Shown here: piece by piece, positions 38,578-46,617 of the stretch | Position numbering within the stretch: the stretch's first letter is position 1 | How the letters are laid out: each line of letters opens with the position of its first letter | Assembly: GCF_004078655.1 (NCBI RefSeq) | Contig: NZ_RZNC01000003.1 | Span: 496,001-560,000 of the forward strand | DNA from: Labedella populi | GTDB lineage: Bacteria > Actinomycetota > Actinomycetes > Actinomycetales > Microbacteriaceae | Length of the DNA stretch: 64,000 bases | Direction: 5' to 3' | The notes under the pieces: model-generated | Seen by the model: only the letters and a program-made list of their open reading frames with translations | What the model was told of the DNA's origin: nothing | Database searches by the model: none | Made by a program: the position numbers and the translations under genes

Positions 38578-39165
38578 TCAGGCGGAGCGAGCGGCACGGC
38601 GAGCGGCGAGCTCGTCGACCGCCTCGAGCGCTTGAGGCTCAAAATCGACGAGAGTCGTCTCGACCTCGCGCAGCACCTTGCCGACGGCGATCCCGAACAC
38701 GCCCTGTCCCCGGCTCACGAGGTCGATGACCTCATCGTTCGAGGTACAGAGGTAGACGCTCGCTCCGTCCGACATGAGCGTCGTCTGGGCGAGGTCGTTC
38801 ACTCCTGACTCGCGGAGCTGGTTCACCGCCGTACGGATCTGCTGAAGCGAGATGCCGGTGTCGAGCAATCGCTTGACGAGCTTGAGGACGAGGATGTCCC
38901 GGAATCCGTAGAGCCGCTGCGAACCTGAACCGGCCGCGCCGCGGACGGTGGGCTCGACGAGCCCGGTGCGGGCCCAATAATCGAGTTGCCGGTAGCTGAT
39001 CCCGGCCGCACGAGCAGCGATCGCTCCGCGGTACCCCGCTTCGTCGTCGAGGTCGGGAAGGCCGTCCGTGAAGAGGAGTTCGTACCGGGGGTCGTGCGAC
39101 CGACCCGGGGTCGCAGCCGTCGCGCCCGACTCTCCCGTGAGACCGGTGTCACCGGGTCCGCTCAT
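38578..39165 (-). CDS. MerR-family regulator (Rv1830-type)
   Basis: DNA-binding regulator of 195 residues. After a disordered N-terminus (1-35) comes the MerR helix-turn-helix with GYRGAIAARAAGISYRQLDYW (about 44-64, quoted in part), GLVEPTVRGAAGSGSQRLY and a dimerisation helix DILVLKLVKRLLDTGISLQQI. The C-terminal part (about 125-185) with VYLCTSNDEVIDLVSRGQGVFGI is shared with Rv1830 homologues. The ATG at 39165 has GAAGGG seven bases upstream. It lies downstream of ftsR; in mycobacteria a DUF151 gene sits between the two, absent here. Confidence 0.9.
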   Translation of the reverse strand: MSGPGDTGLTGESGATAATPGRSHDPRYELLFTDGLPDLDDEAGYRGAIAARAAGISYRQLDYWARTGLVEPTVRGAAGSGSQRLYGFRDILVLKLVKRLLDTGISLQQIRTAVNQLRESGVNDLAQTTLMSDGASVYLCTSNDEVIDLVSRGQGVFGIAVGKVLREVETTLVDFEPQALEAVDELAARRAARSA

Positions 39166-39230
39166 CTCATTGCCCTTCTCCGTCAGGTCGCGCATCGCGC
39201 CGTCCCGATCACCGATCGATCCGAACGCGA

Positions 39231-39258
39231 CGTGTTCCTCGCGTGTTCCTCTACGCTA
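39231..39258 (-). promoter_or_regulatory. Promoter of the MerR gene with an 11-bp tandem repeat
   Basis: The plus-strand decamer CGTGTTCCTC occurs at 39231-39240 and 39242-39251 (11-base period). On the minus strand this follows a TAGCGT -10 box (39258-39253), placing the repeat across the predicted start site. Autoregulation by the MerR protein is possible. The rest of the 237-base gap to ftsR shows no gene. Confidence 0.4.
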
Positions 39259-39402
39259 TCGAGCGCGGAGAGCTTCCCGTCCGACATTCGCCCGATGGCG
39301 TCGGCGTGTCGGACAGCCGAGCCCGGGGAGACTCCATCGCCCAGTCTACGACCGCGCCGCCCGACGCGCACTCCCGTGTTCGGTGCGACGCCGCGACCCC
39401 GG

Positions 39403-40110
39403 TCAGTTGGAGAAGCGCCCGAGCGCCTGTCGGATGAGGCTTCCTCGCACCGTCTCGAAGTGACCGGCGATCTCGCCGGAGAGCTCCTGCGCCTTCGCGC
39501 GGCTGGCCGCGTCCCCGCGCTTCGAGATGGGCATGAGCGCACTCTCGATGAGAGCGAGTTCACGTTCCGCCGCCGCACGGAAGCCCCGCAAGTGACGGGG
39601 CTCGATGCCGGACCGCTGCAGTTCGACGAGCGCGCGGAGAACATGCACGGTGTCGTCGGTGTACGACTCCGCGGGCACGATGAGCGAGGCCGACACGGCA
39701 TCGCTGAAGAGATGCCCCGTCGCCCCCGCCTCGGCGATGACGTCGTCGCGCCCCAATCGACGACCCACCGGGATGATGCTCTGCACGGACTCCCCCGCGC
39801 CAGAGCCGGGGACGGCCGGATCCTTCCCAGCGTCGAGGTCGGCGAGATACGTGCGGATGACCTTGAGGGGAAGGTAGTGATCGCGCTGCATCGAGAGAAC
39901 GACGCGCACTCGCTCGACGTCCGCGGAGGAGAACTTGCGGTAGCCCGAGCGCGTGCGCGACGGACGGACGAGACCTTGCTCCTCGAGGAAACGGAGCTTC
40001 GAGTTCGTCAGTTCCGGGAACTCGTTCGCGAGGCGGGCGAGCACCTGTCCGATGCTGAGAAGCGGTTCCGACGACGATGCCGACGGACTCCGCGCGGCAC
40101 GTGCCGACAC
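39403..40110 (-). CDS. ftsR: FtsR-type MerR regulator (Rv1828 homologue)
   Basis: Regulator of cell division genes; the corynebacterial homologue FtsR activates ftsZ. The 235-residue protein has a MerR-like winged helix (about 18-90) with LLSIGQVLARLANEFPELT, KLRFLEEQGLVRPSRTRSGYRKFS and a dimerisation region. The C-terminal half carries LRALVELQRSGIEPRHLRGF, typical of Rv1828. The GTG at 40110 lies 3 bases after the garA stop, in GAGGGTG, so the two are co-translated. ftsZ lies about 31 kb away in this same window. Confidence 0.91.
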   Translation of the reverse strand: MSARAARSPSASSSEPLLSIGQVLARLANEFPELTNSKLRFLEEQGLVRPSRTRSGYRKFSSADVERVRVVLSMQRDHYLPLKVIRTYLADLDAGKDPAVPGSGAGESVQSIIPVGRRLGRDDVIAEAGATGHLFSDAVSASLIVPAESYTDDTVHVLRALVELQRSGIEPRHLRGFRAAAERELALIESALMPISKRGDAASRAKAQELSGEIAGHFETVRGSLIRQALGRFSN

Positions 40111-40113
40111 CCT

Positions 40114-40614
40114 CTAGCGCCCCGCGCCCGTGGCCAGGTCGGCGCGGGAGGCGAAGAACGTCAACCGGAATTTTCCGATCTGGACCTCTGCTCCGTCGCG
40201 CAACTGGGCGGAGTCGATGCGCGTGCCGTCGAAATAGGTGCCGTTGAGCGAGTTGAGATCGCGGATCTCGAACGTCGAACCCGTCCGCACGAATTCCGCG
40301 TGTCGCCGCGAGACCGTGACGTCGTCGAGGAAGATGTCGGCGTCCGGGTGTCGGCCGGCCGTCGTCACACCCGTGTCGAGAAGGAAGCGCGCGCCGGAGT
40401 TGGGACCACGGCGGACGATGAGAAGGGCTGAGCCGGAGGGCAGTGCCGCGACCGCATCCTGCTCCTCGGCCGAGACGTGCGAATCGAGGGCTCCGAGGGC
40501 CTGGCTGAACTCCTCGCCGTAGCCCACCGTGGTCTCGGCCCTGTCGGGCCGGCCCGGCGCGGGGGCTCGCGTGAAAGCACCCGTCGGCGGGTTGTTGTCG
40601 TCGGGAATCGTCAC
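40114..40614 (-). CDS. garA: GarA/OdhI-type FHA domain protein
   Basis: Phospho-switch protein that, when unphosphorylated, inhibits 2-oxoglutarate dehydrogenase and controls glutamate metabolism. The 166-residue protein has the N-terminal phosphorylation site ETT (residues 27-29, followed by VGYGEEF) and a C-terminal FHA domain (about 64-153) with GRHPDADI (Arg88), VSRRHAEF (Ser102) and NSLNGTYFDG (Asn124). The GTG at 40614 has AGGAGG six bases upstream. PknB/PknG-type kinases phosphorylate the ETT site in relatives; the PASTA kinase in this window is a candidate. Confidence 0.93.
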   Translation of the reverse strand: MTIPDDNNPPTGAFTRAPAPGRPDRAETTVGYGEEFSQALGALDSHVSAEEQDAVAALPSGSALLIVRRGPNSGARFLLDTGVTTAGRHPDADIFLDDVTVSRRHAEFVRTGSTFEIRDLNSLNGTYFDGTRIDSAQLRDGAEVQIGKFRLTFFASRADLATGAGR

Positions 40615-40624
40615 CGTGTACCTC

Positions 40625-41242
40625 CTAATGGTCCAGCGTATCGGAAGTCGGGCCGCCGCCCGAGCGGCTCTCGCGACGGATGCGGACGGTGTCTCGGAGA
40701 TACACGAGCCCGGCGACCCAGTACAGCACGGCACCGAGGACGGCGATCCCGTTTCCGACGGGCTGCACGACGGCGGAGATGTCGGGAATGGCGGCCGCCA
40801 GCATCAGGATCGGGAGCCCGACGAACAGGCATGCTGTCGCCATCTTTCCCACCTTGTTCACCGGCAGTGCGCCATGACCGGCTTGGGCGAGCACGAGGGC
40901 GACGACGAGGAGGAGGACGTCCCGAGCGAGGATCGCGACGACGAACCACAGCGGGATGAGCTCGCGCGCGACGAGTCCGAGCACCGCCGCGATGATGTAG
41001 AGCCGATCGGCCGCGGGGTCGAGCAGCTGCCCGAGGCGCGTCACCTGGCCGAGCCGTCGGGCGAGGAACCCGTCGAGGAAGTCGGTGAAGCCCGAGACGG
41101 CCAACGTGACGAGCGCGGCGATGTCTTGACCGTCGAGGAGGAAGAGGAGGAACACCGGAACGAGCGCAAGACGCAGGAAGCTCAGGATGTTCGGAATCGT
41201 CAGGATTCGGTCGCTCGGGAGTTGCGACTCGGGAGGCGCCAT
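40625..41242 (-). CDS. CDP-alcohol phosphatidyltransferase (PgsA-like)
   Basis: Membrane enzyme of phospholipid synthesis that displaces CMP from a CDP-lipid. The 205-residue protein has about six transmembrane helices and the complete family motif DGFLARRLGQVTRLGQLLDP followed by AADR, that is DG-x2-AR-x8-G-x3-D-x3-D, near residue 59. The ATG at 41242 is favoured because TAGGAT ends six bases upstream (leaderless pattern); a GTG one codon earlier is also open. Adjacent to garA as pgsA2 is in mycobacteria, but the acceptor alcohol (glycerol phosphate or other) is not settled. Confidence 0.9.
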   Translation of the reverse strand: MAPPESQLPSDRILTIPNILSFLRLALVPVFLLFLLDGQDIAALVTLAVSGFTDFLDGFLARRLGQVTRLGQLLDPAADRLYIIAAVLGLVARELIPLWFVVAILARDVLLLVVALVLAQAGHGALPVNKVGKMATACLFVGLPILMLAAAIPDISAVVQPVGNGIAVLGAVLYWVAGLVYLRDTVRIRRESRSGGGPTSDTLDH

Positions 41243-41248
41243 CACGAC

Positions 41249-41254
41249 ATCCTA
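41249..41254 (-). promoter_or_regulatory. -10 box of the pgsA-garA-ftsR run (leaderless type)
   Basis: TAGGAT on the minus strand (41254-41249) ends 6 bases before the ATG at 41242. Confidence 0.55.
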
Positions 41255-41371
41255 GCCACATCGCGCCGTCCCGTCAGTGCGCCAGACCCGGCCGGCGTCG
41301 CAGAATGGCGAGCCGCGCTCGTCCCCCGAAATGGTGCGAGACGAGCCGGTCGCAACCGGCCGCATCCGACA

Positions 41372-41377
41372 TACTGT
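41372..41377 (+). promoter_or_regulatory. -10 box of the SGNH hydrolase gene (leaderless type)
   Basis: TACTGT ends 6 bases before the ATG at 41384. No ribosome-binding site is present. Confidence 0.5.
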
Positions 41378-41383
41378 TGACGC

Positions 41384-42373
41384 ATGAACCCGGTCTCTCC
41401 CGAGCCCGGTGACGTCTCGTCGCCGGAGCCGCGACGATCAGCGTGCCGCGCACGCCCGCGCATGGTGCTCAGTTTCGCCTCTCTGGCCGCGGTCATCGGC
41501 GTCACGCTCGGCGCCGTCGCCGTGCGCGGACACACCCCCGCGGACGAGGCGACGATCGCGAGCGGCGGCGACGTGCTCGTCGACGGCGAGAGCATCGACA
41601 CAGACCTCCTCCCCTTCGCGGACGCCTGGACGCGCATCAGCGACCCCGCCCGCGAATTCGTGGTCGTCGTGCTCGGCGACTCGACGGGCAACGAGCGCGG
41701 CGAATGGGTGGATCGCGCCTTCCGGACGCTCGCCGAGGAACTCGACCGGCCGCTCATCGAGCACCCGTGGAACGTTCAGAGCGCGCGGTACGCCGATCCA
41801 TTGACCGTCAATCGTGACGCTGACGGCGCCCCGATCGTGGTCTGGAACGGATCGGCGAGCGGCAAGACCGCCGCGTACTCGCTCGACAACTACGACAGCC
41901 TCGTTCCGCAGCAGCCCGACGTGCTGTTCCTCAATCACGGTCTCAACAACGTCCGGCGCCCCGAAACGGTCGGCGCCGAGTTCAGCGATGTCCTGACGCG
42001 GACGGAACGCACGTGGCCGCGATCCGTCGGCTACTCAGCGCTCCTCGAGAACCCCCGCTTCGACGACTGGGCGACGGCGCACGACGCCGTCCTCGGCGGC
42101 GTCCGCTCCTGGCTCGAGGAGCGCCCGTTCGTCCTCGGCATCGACGTGCACGGCGCCTACCTCGCTCACGACGACGTCGCGACCCTCTTGACCGTCGATC
42201 TGCTGCATCCCAGCCCGGCTGGGTCCCGGGTCACGGCCGAGACGGTTCTCCTCGCCATCGCGAACGCCGTCGTCCCCTCTTCCCGACCGACCGGCGATCG
42301 GGAGGACCTGTCGATCGTGGATACGACGGACGACATCGAGACCGGCTCCTCCTCACGAGCCGACACGCACTGA
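41384..42373 (+). CDS. Membrane-anchored SGNH-type hydrolase
   Basis: Probable secreted or membrane-anchored esterase/acetylhydrolase of 329 residues. An N-terminal signal anchor spans about 27-47. The catalytic tetrad of the GDSL/SGNH superfamily can be assigned: GDST (Ser100), WNGS (Gly157), LNHG (Asn184) and the D-x2-H pair in DLLHPSPAG (Asp272, His275). The C-terminal 30 residues are acidic and disordered. It could act on cell-wall or capsule acyl groups, but the substrate is not shown by the sequence. It stands alone between pgsA and tetR. Confidence 0.82.
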   Translation: MNPVSPEPGDVSSPEPRRSACRARPRMVLSFASLAAVIGVTLGAVAVRGHTPADEATIASGGDVLVDGESIDTDLLPFADAWTRISDPAREFVVVVLGDSTGNERGEWVDRAFRTLAEELDRPLIEHPWNVQSARYADPLTVNRDADGAPIVVWNGSASGKTAAYSLDNYDSLVPQQPDVLFLNHGLNNVRRPETVGAEFSDVLTRTERTWPRSVGYSALLENPRFDDWATAHDAVLGGVRSWLEERPFVLGIDVHGAYLAHDDVATLLTVDLLHPSPAGSRVTAETVLLAIANAVVPSSRPTGDREDLSIVDTTDDIETGSSSRADTH

Positions 42374-42417
42374 GGTGTGGATGACGCGAGACGGGGCCGG
42401 TCGGGCGAGATGAACCG

Positions 42418-42990
42418 TCAGGCTCGGAGGAGCCGTCGACCCGCGTCGTCGAGAACCGAGCCGATCCGGTCCGTTCGTCCGTCGAGCGCGGCGAGGACGA
42501 GCGCGCCGTCGCGGAGCATCTGGATCTCCTCGGCCACACGACGGGGTTCGCTCGAGCCGTGCCTCTCGGCGAGTTCCGTGAGCCGGTCCTGCACCCATCC
42601 TCGGTGACGGGCGACCGCGACCCGGACGTCGTGGGCGGCGTCGGAGTACTCGGCCGCCGCGTTGATGAACGGGCAGCCCCGGAACCCCGGCACGCAGCCG
42701 ACCTCGATGATGCTCTCCACGTACCACCGCCAGAGCGCGTCGTCGTCGAGCCGCTCTCGGGCCTCGATGAAGGCGAGACGCTCGCGCGAGGCCACCTCCT
42801 CGAGGTAGGCGACGACGAGGTCGTCCTTGCTCGGGAAGTGGCGGTAGAAGGTCACCTTGGAGACGCCGGAGTCCGCGATGACCCGGTCGGCGCTCACCGC
42901 TCGGACGCCGAGGGTGTAGAACAGTGACGAGGCGGAGTCGAGGATGCGACGGCGCGCCGAGGACTCCGGCTTGTCGAGCATCGGCGGCAT
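42418..42990 (-). CDS. TetR-family regulator divergent from ohr
   Basis: Repressor of 190 residues with a TetR helix-turn-helix (ADRVIADSGVSKVTFYRHF, about 34-52) and a ligand/sensor domain. Two cysteines, Cys99 and Cys106 in GCVPGFRGCPFINAAAEY, are spaced C-x6-C and could sense oxidants. The ATG at 42990 has GAGGGG five bases upstream; upstream residues of the longer frame are Arg-rich junk. It is transcribed away from the ohr-peroxiredoxin pair, and the dyad at 43076-43101 is its likely operator. Ohr is more often controlled by the MarR-type OhrR. Confidence 0.9.
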   Translation of the reverse strand: MPPMLDKPESSARRRILDSASSLFYTLGVRAVSADRVIADSGVSKVTFYRHFPSKDDLVVAYLEEVASRERLAFIEARERLDDDALWRWYVESIIEVGCVPGFRGCPFINAAAEYSDAAHDVRVAVARHRGWVQDRLTELAERHGSSEPRRVAEEIQMLRDGALVLAALDGRTDRIGSVLDDAGRRLLRA

Positions 42991-43075
42991 GGGGGTCCCC
43001 TCGGTGGAGCGGTCGACGCGGCGGCGGCGGGCGTCCCGACACCGTTTGCATCCCCGCACGATGAGTGATCTACTG

Positions 43076-43101
43076 ATGTAGACGTACTAGTAACCCTACA
43101 T
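43076..43101. promoter_or_regulatory. Composite dyad operator in the tetR-ohr intergenic region
   Basis: ATGTAG (43076-43081) and CTACAT (43096-43101) are perfect inverted arms, and the perfect palindrome TACTAGTA (43085-43092) shares exactly the same centre. Overall 20 of 26 positions are symmetric. The site lies 13-38 bases before the ohr ATG and about 90-110 bases upstream of tetR, so it would block ohr transcription and its own gene could also be affected. Confidence 0.75.
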
Positions 43102-43113
43102 GAGGAGAAGCGC

Positions 43114-43539
43114 ATGGCGCAGGCCGTCTACACCGCATCCGCGACCAGCACGGGGGATGGCCGGAACGGGCACGTCCGCTCGAGTGACGGCATCCTCGAG
43201 GCCGATCTGGCGACACCCGCCGAGATGGGCGGCCGCGGCGGCGCGACGAACCCCGAACAGCTCTTCGCCGCCGGTTTCTCCGCGTGCTTCCACTCGGCTC
43301 TCAAGACCGCCGCGGGACAGCACGGCGTCTCGACGAAGGACTCCGCGGTGACGGCGGACGTCGGCATCGGGCCGCGCGAGGACGGCGGATTCGGCCTGTC
43401 CGTCACGCTCCACGTCGAGCTCACGGGCGTGACGGAGGAACAGGCGAAGGCGGTCGTCGACGCGGCCGACGCCGTCTGCCCCTACACGCATGCCACACGC
43501 GGCAATATCCCCGTGACCATCGAGATCGACATCGTCTGA
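43114..43539 (+). CDS. ohr: Organic hydroperoxide resistance protein Ohr
   Basis: Thiol peroxidase that reduces organic hydroperoxides. The 141-residue protein has both reactive cysteines, Cys58 in FSACFHSAL and Cys122 in VCPYTHATRGN, and the conserved NPEQLFAAG glutamate. The ATG has GAGGAGAA upstream. A 2-base gap to the peroxiredoxin gene indicates one operon for peroxide defence. Confidence 0.96.
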   Translation: MAQAVYTASATSTGDGRNGHVRSSDGILEADLATPAEMGGRGGATNPEQLFAAGFSACFHSALKTAAGQHGVSTKDSAVTADVGIGPREDGGFGLSVTLHVELTGVTEEQAKAVVDAADAVCPYTHATRGNIPVTIEIDIV

Positions 43540-43541
43540 CC

Positions 43542-44012
43542 ATGGGCCTCCACGAAGGCGTCGTCGCGCCCGACTTCACGCTCCCCGGCGTCCAGGTGAA
43601 GGACGGGTATGCGCGGAGGAAGACCTACACGCTGTCCGAGCAGCGCGGCCACCCCGTCGTCCTCGCCTTCTACCCGGCGGACGAATCGGCGACCTGCACG
43701 GCCCAGCTCTGCTCGTACAGTGAGAAGCTCGCCGACTTCGCACAGCTCGGCGCCGAGGTCTGGGGCATCGGCCTCCAGGACCTCGCGAGCCACGAGACCT
43801 TCGCCATCAAGGAGGACGTCACGCTGCCGCTCCTCTCGGACGCCGACGGACGCGTCGTCGACGCCTACGGGATCAGACTGCCGGGACTCGGTCTCCGGCG
43901 CTCGGTCTTCCTCATCGGCGCAGACGGCCTCATCAAGTGGAAGCACGTCGCGCTCGTCGGTGCGACGTTCCGCAGCGCCACCTCCATCCGCGAGCAGCTC
44001 GCGAAGCTCTGA
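43542..44012 (+). CDS. BCP/PrxQ-type peroxiredoxin
   Basis: Peroxidase of 156 residues with the thioredoxin fold. The peroxidatic cysteine is Cys52 in YPADESATCTAQL and the resolving cysteine Cys57 follows five residues later, as in the C-x4-C atypical PrxQ class. The C-terminal VFLIGADGLIKWKHV is conserved. The ATG at 43542 starts 2 bases after the ohr stop, so the pair is probably made together. Electrons most likely come from thioredoxin. Confidence 0.92.
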   Translation: MGLHEGVVAPDFTLPGVQVKDGYARRKTYTLSEQRGHPVVLAFYPADESATCTAQLCSYSEKLADFAQLGAEVWGIGLQDLASHETFAIKEDVTLPLLSDADGRVVDAYGIRLPGLGLRRSVFLIGADGLIKWKHVALVGATFRSATSIREQLAKL

Positions 44013-44038
44013 CGCGGCGGGCCCGGCCCACCCGTTCC

Positions 44039-44044
44039 TAGACT
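44039..44044 (+). promoter_or_regulatory. -10 box upstream of hmgR
   Basis: TAGACT ends 9 bases before the hmgR ATG, so the mRNA would carry a leader of only a few bases. Confidence 0.5.
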
Positions 44045-44053
44045 GGACCCACC

Positions 44054-45106
44054 ATGAGCACACGCGAAACGTCCACAGCCCCCGTCCCGATGCAGTGGGT
44101 CGGGCCCCTGAAGGTCTCCGGCAACGTCATGACCGGAAGCCAGGAGATCCCCCTCGCCACGTACGAGTCGCCGCTCTGGCCGTCCGTCGGCCGCGGTGCG
44201 AAGATCTCCACCCTCGTGGAATCGGGCATCGTCGCGACCCTCGTCGACGAGCGCATGGCGCGATCGATCCTGCTCGAGGCCGACGACGCCCTCGCCGCCG
44301 TGAATGCGATGGCCTACCTGCGCAGTCACGAGCACGAGCTTCGCGACGTCGTCGCGGAGACCAGCCGTTTCGCCCGACTCATCGACATGCACCACCAGAT
44401 CGCCGGGAACCTGCTCTTCGTCCGTTTCGAGTTCTCGACGGGTGACGCCTCCGGCCACAATATGGTGACGCACGCGTCCGACCGGCTGATGGACTACGTC
44501 CTCGCCCATGTCTCCGGCGTGCGCTACGGATCGATCTCGGGCAACTACTGCTCCGACAAGAAGGCGACGGCCGTCAACGGCATCCTCGGTCGGGGTAAGA
44601 ACGTCGTGACGGAGATCCTGATCCCCCGCGCCATCGTCAGCCGATGGCTCCGCACGACGCCCGAAGCCGTCGTCGACCTCAACGTCCGCAAGAACCTCAT
44701 CGGCACGATGCTCGCCGGCGGACTGCGAAGCGGCAACGCGCATTACGCGAACATGCTGCTCGGCTTCTATCTCGCGACGGGACAGGACGCGGCGAACATC
44801 GTCGAGGGGTCCCAAGGGATTACCCACGCGGAGGTGCGCGACGGCGACCTCTACTTCTCCTGCACCTTGCCGAACCTGATCGTCGGGTCGGTCGGCAACG
44901 GCAAGGGCCTCGACTTCGTCGAGGAGAACCTGACGCGCCTGGGCTGCCGTGAGGAGCGGGAGCCCGGCGAGAACGCGCGGCGGCTCGCCGTGCTCTGCGC
45001 GGCGACCGTCCTGTGCGGCGAGTTGTCGCTCATGGCGGCCCAGACCAACCCCGGGGAGCTCATGCAGTCGCACCTGCAGATGGAGCGGTCGAAGCAATCC
45101 GCTTGA
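44054..45106 (+). CDS. HMG-CoA reductase
   Basis: Reduces HMG-CoA to mevalonate, probably with NADPH. The 350-residue protein resembles the Streptomyces mevalonate-cluster enzyme. All four catalytic residues can be placed: Glu38 (LATYESPLW), Lys169 (GNYCSDKKAT), Asp245 (ATGQDAANI) and His340 (LMQSHLQME); the GDASGHNMV cofactor motif is at 130-138. Next in order comes HMG-CoA synthase. No mevalonate kinase, phosphomevalonate kinase, diphosphomevalonate decarboxylase or type II IPP isomerase gene is in the window. Confidence 0.95.
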   Translation: MSTRETSTAPVPMQWVGPLKVSGNVMTGSQEIPLATYESPLWPSVGRGAKISTLVESGIVATLVDERMARSILLEADDALAAVNAMAYLRSHEHELRDVVAETSRFARLIDMHHQIAGNLLFVRFEFSTGDASGHNMVTHASDRLMDYVLAHVSGVRYGSISGNYCSDKKATAVNGILGRGKNVVTEILIPRAIVSRWLRTTPEAVVDLNVRKNLIGTMLAGGLRSGNAHYANMLLGFYLATGQDAANIVEGSQGITHAEVRDGDLYFSCTLPNLIVGSVGNGKGLDFVEENLTRLGCREEREPGENARRLAVLCAATVLCGELSLMAAQTNPGELMQSHLQMERSKQSA

Positions 45107-45178
45107 CCCGTCCCGACGAACCATCATCGGGGCGAGCGAGTTGGAGGGATCCACCCTGCGCTCAGCCTCCGCGGATAA

Positions 45179-45220
45179 ACTGGCAGGCGGGCGGCGACGA
45201 CTGGCAGGCGGGCGGCGACG
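45179..45220 (+). repeat. 21-bp tandem duplication between hmgR and hmgS
   Basis: A 21-base unit beginning ACTGGCAGGCGGG occurs twice in direct contact (45179-45199 and 45200-45220) with no mismatch. The rest of the 245-base gap (45107-45351) shows no gene, clear promoter or terminator; the hmgS frame happens to stay open through it. Confidence 0.9.
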
Positions 45221-45351
45221 ATGAGAGCACCACGATCACTCCGCGACAGCCCCACGCGATTCCGCACAAGCGATCGGCAGCGACGCCGGCATCCACGTCG
45301 TTCGACGGCCCGATCGGTCGTCGACATCCTGAGAGAAACCGGACGCCTCAC

Positions 45352-46596
45352 ATGCAGCTCGGCATCGAGAACATCTCCTTCGCCACCTCCGAATACGTTC
45401 TGCCGCTCGCGACGCTCGCGGCCGCGACGGGCGTCGAGGTCGGCAAGTTCCACGTCGGAATCGGCCAAGAGCACATGAGCGTCCCCGCCGCCGACGAGGA
45501 CATCGTCACGATGGCGGCCACGGCGGCCCAACCCGTCCTCGAGGGCCAGGACCTCTCCGCCATCCGCACGGTCCTGTTCGCGACCGAGAGCGGGATCGAC
45601 CAGTCGAAGGCGGCCGGCGTCTACGTCCACCACCTCCTCGGACTCGACGCGCGCTGCCGCGTGATCGAACTGAAGCAGGCCTGCTACAGCGCGACCGCGG
45701 CGCTGCAGATGGCCGTCGCCCTCGTCGCTCGACGCCCCGAGCAGAAGGTGCTCGTGATCGCCTCCGATGTCGCTCGTTACGATCGCGACTCGTCGGGGGA
45801 AGCGACACAGGGTGCCGGCGCCGTCGCCATGCTCGTGAGCGCGACCCCCGCCGTCCTCGCGATCGAACCCGTCTCGGGACTGCACACCGCCGACGTCATG
45901 GACTTCTGGCGCCCCAATTACCGCAGCACGGCCCTCGTCGACGGCAAGTACTCCGTGTCCGTCTACATGGAGGCGCTCCGAGCCGCGTGGGACGACTACC
46001 GCGAGCAGGGCGGCCACGAGCTCACCGCGTTCGATCGGTTCTGCTACCACCAGCCCTTCACCCGGCTCGCCGTCAAGGCGCACCGGACTCTCGCGAAGCA
46101 CTCCGGCGAGCTGTCCAACGACGAGGCCGACGCGCAGATCGCGAACACCCTCGACTACAACCGGCAGATCGGCAACACCTATACCGCGTCCGTCTACATC
46201 GGCCTGCTCTCGCTCCTCGAGAACGCCGCGGAGGACCTGAGCGGCTCCCGCGTCGGCTTCTTCAGCTACGGTTCCGGTTCGGTCGCGGAGCTGTTCGCGG
46301 GTGTCGTCCAGCCCGGGTACCGCGAGATGCTGCGGACGTCGCGGCACCGCGAGCAGATCCAGCGCCGCCGCGAGATCGACCACGACACGTACGTCCGGCT
46401 ACACGACCACCCGGAGGGCCTCGTCGACGGTGACCACGAGATCCCGTCGGAGACCACGGGTCCGTTCCGTCTAGCCGGGATCCGCGAGCACAAGCGCATC
46501 TACGAGACGGTCGCGCAAGTGACCGCGCCCGTCGACGCCTCAGAGGTCGGAGCGTCTCCGAGCGTCACGACCGACTCCGCGACCTCGTCGCTCTGA
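45352..46596 (+). CDS. HMG-CoA synthase
   Basis: Condenses acetyl-CoA with acetoacetyl-CoA to HMG-CoA, feeding the adjacent reductase. The 414-residue protein has its three catalytic residues at the standard bacterial positions: Glu79 (FATESGIDQS), Cys111 (KQACYSATA) and His233 (CYHQPFTRLA). This agreement supports the ATG at 45352, although the frame is open back to 45013 and no strong ribosome site is visible. The C-terminal 25 residues are variable. It converges on the alkC-type gene 21 bases away. Confidence 0.95.
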   Translation: MQLGIENISFATSEYVLPLATLAAATGVEVGKFHVGIGQEHMSVPAADEDIVTMAATAAQPVLEGQDLSAIRTVLFATESGIDQSKAAGVYVHHLLGLDARCRVIELKQACYSATAALQMAVALVARRPEQKVLVIASDVARYDRDSSGEATQGAGAVAMLVSATPAVLAIEPVSGLHTADVMDFWRPNYRSTALVDGKYSVSVYMEALRAAWDDYREQGGHELTAFDRFCYHQPFTRLAVKAHRTLAKHSGELSNDEADAQIANTLDYNRQIGNTYTASVYIGLLSLLENAAEDLSGSRVGFFSYGSGSVAELFAGVVQPGYREMLRTSRHREQIQRRREIDHDTYVRLHDHPEGLVDGDHEIPSETTGPFRLAGIREHKRIYETVAQVTAPVDASEVGASPSVTTDSATSSL

Positions 46597-46617
46597 TCCC
46601 GACGGTCGGCGGGGACC

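Noticed and set aside
45013-45351. Longer HMG-CoA synthase starting upstream
   Set aside because: Catalytic residues fall at the standard positions 79, 111 and 233 only with the start at 45352; the extra region is repetitive and unlike the family.
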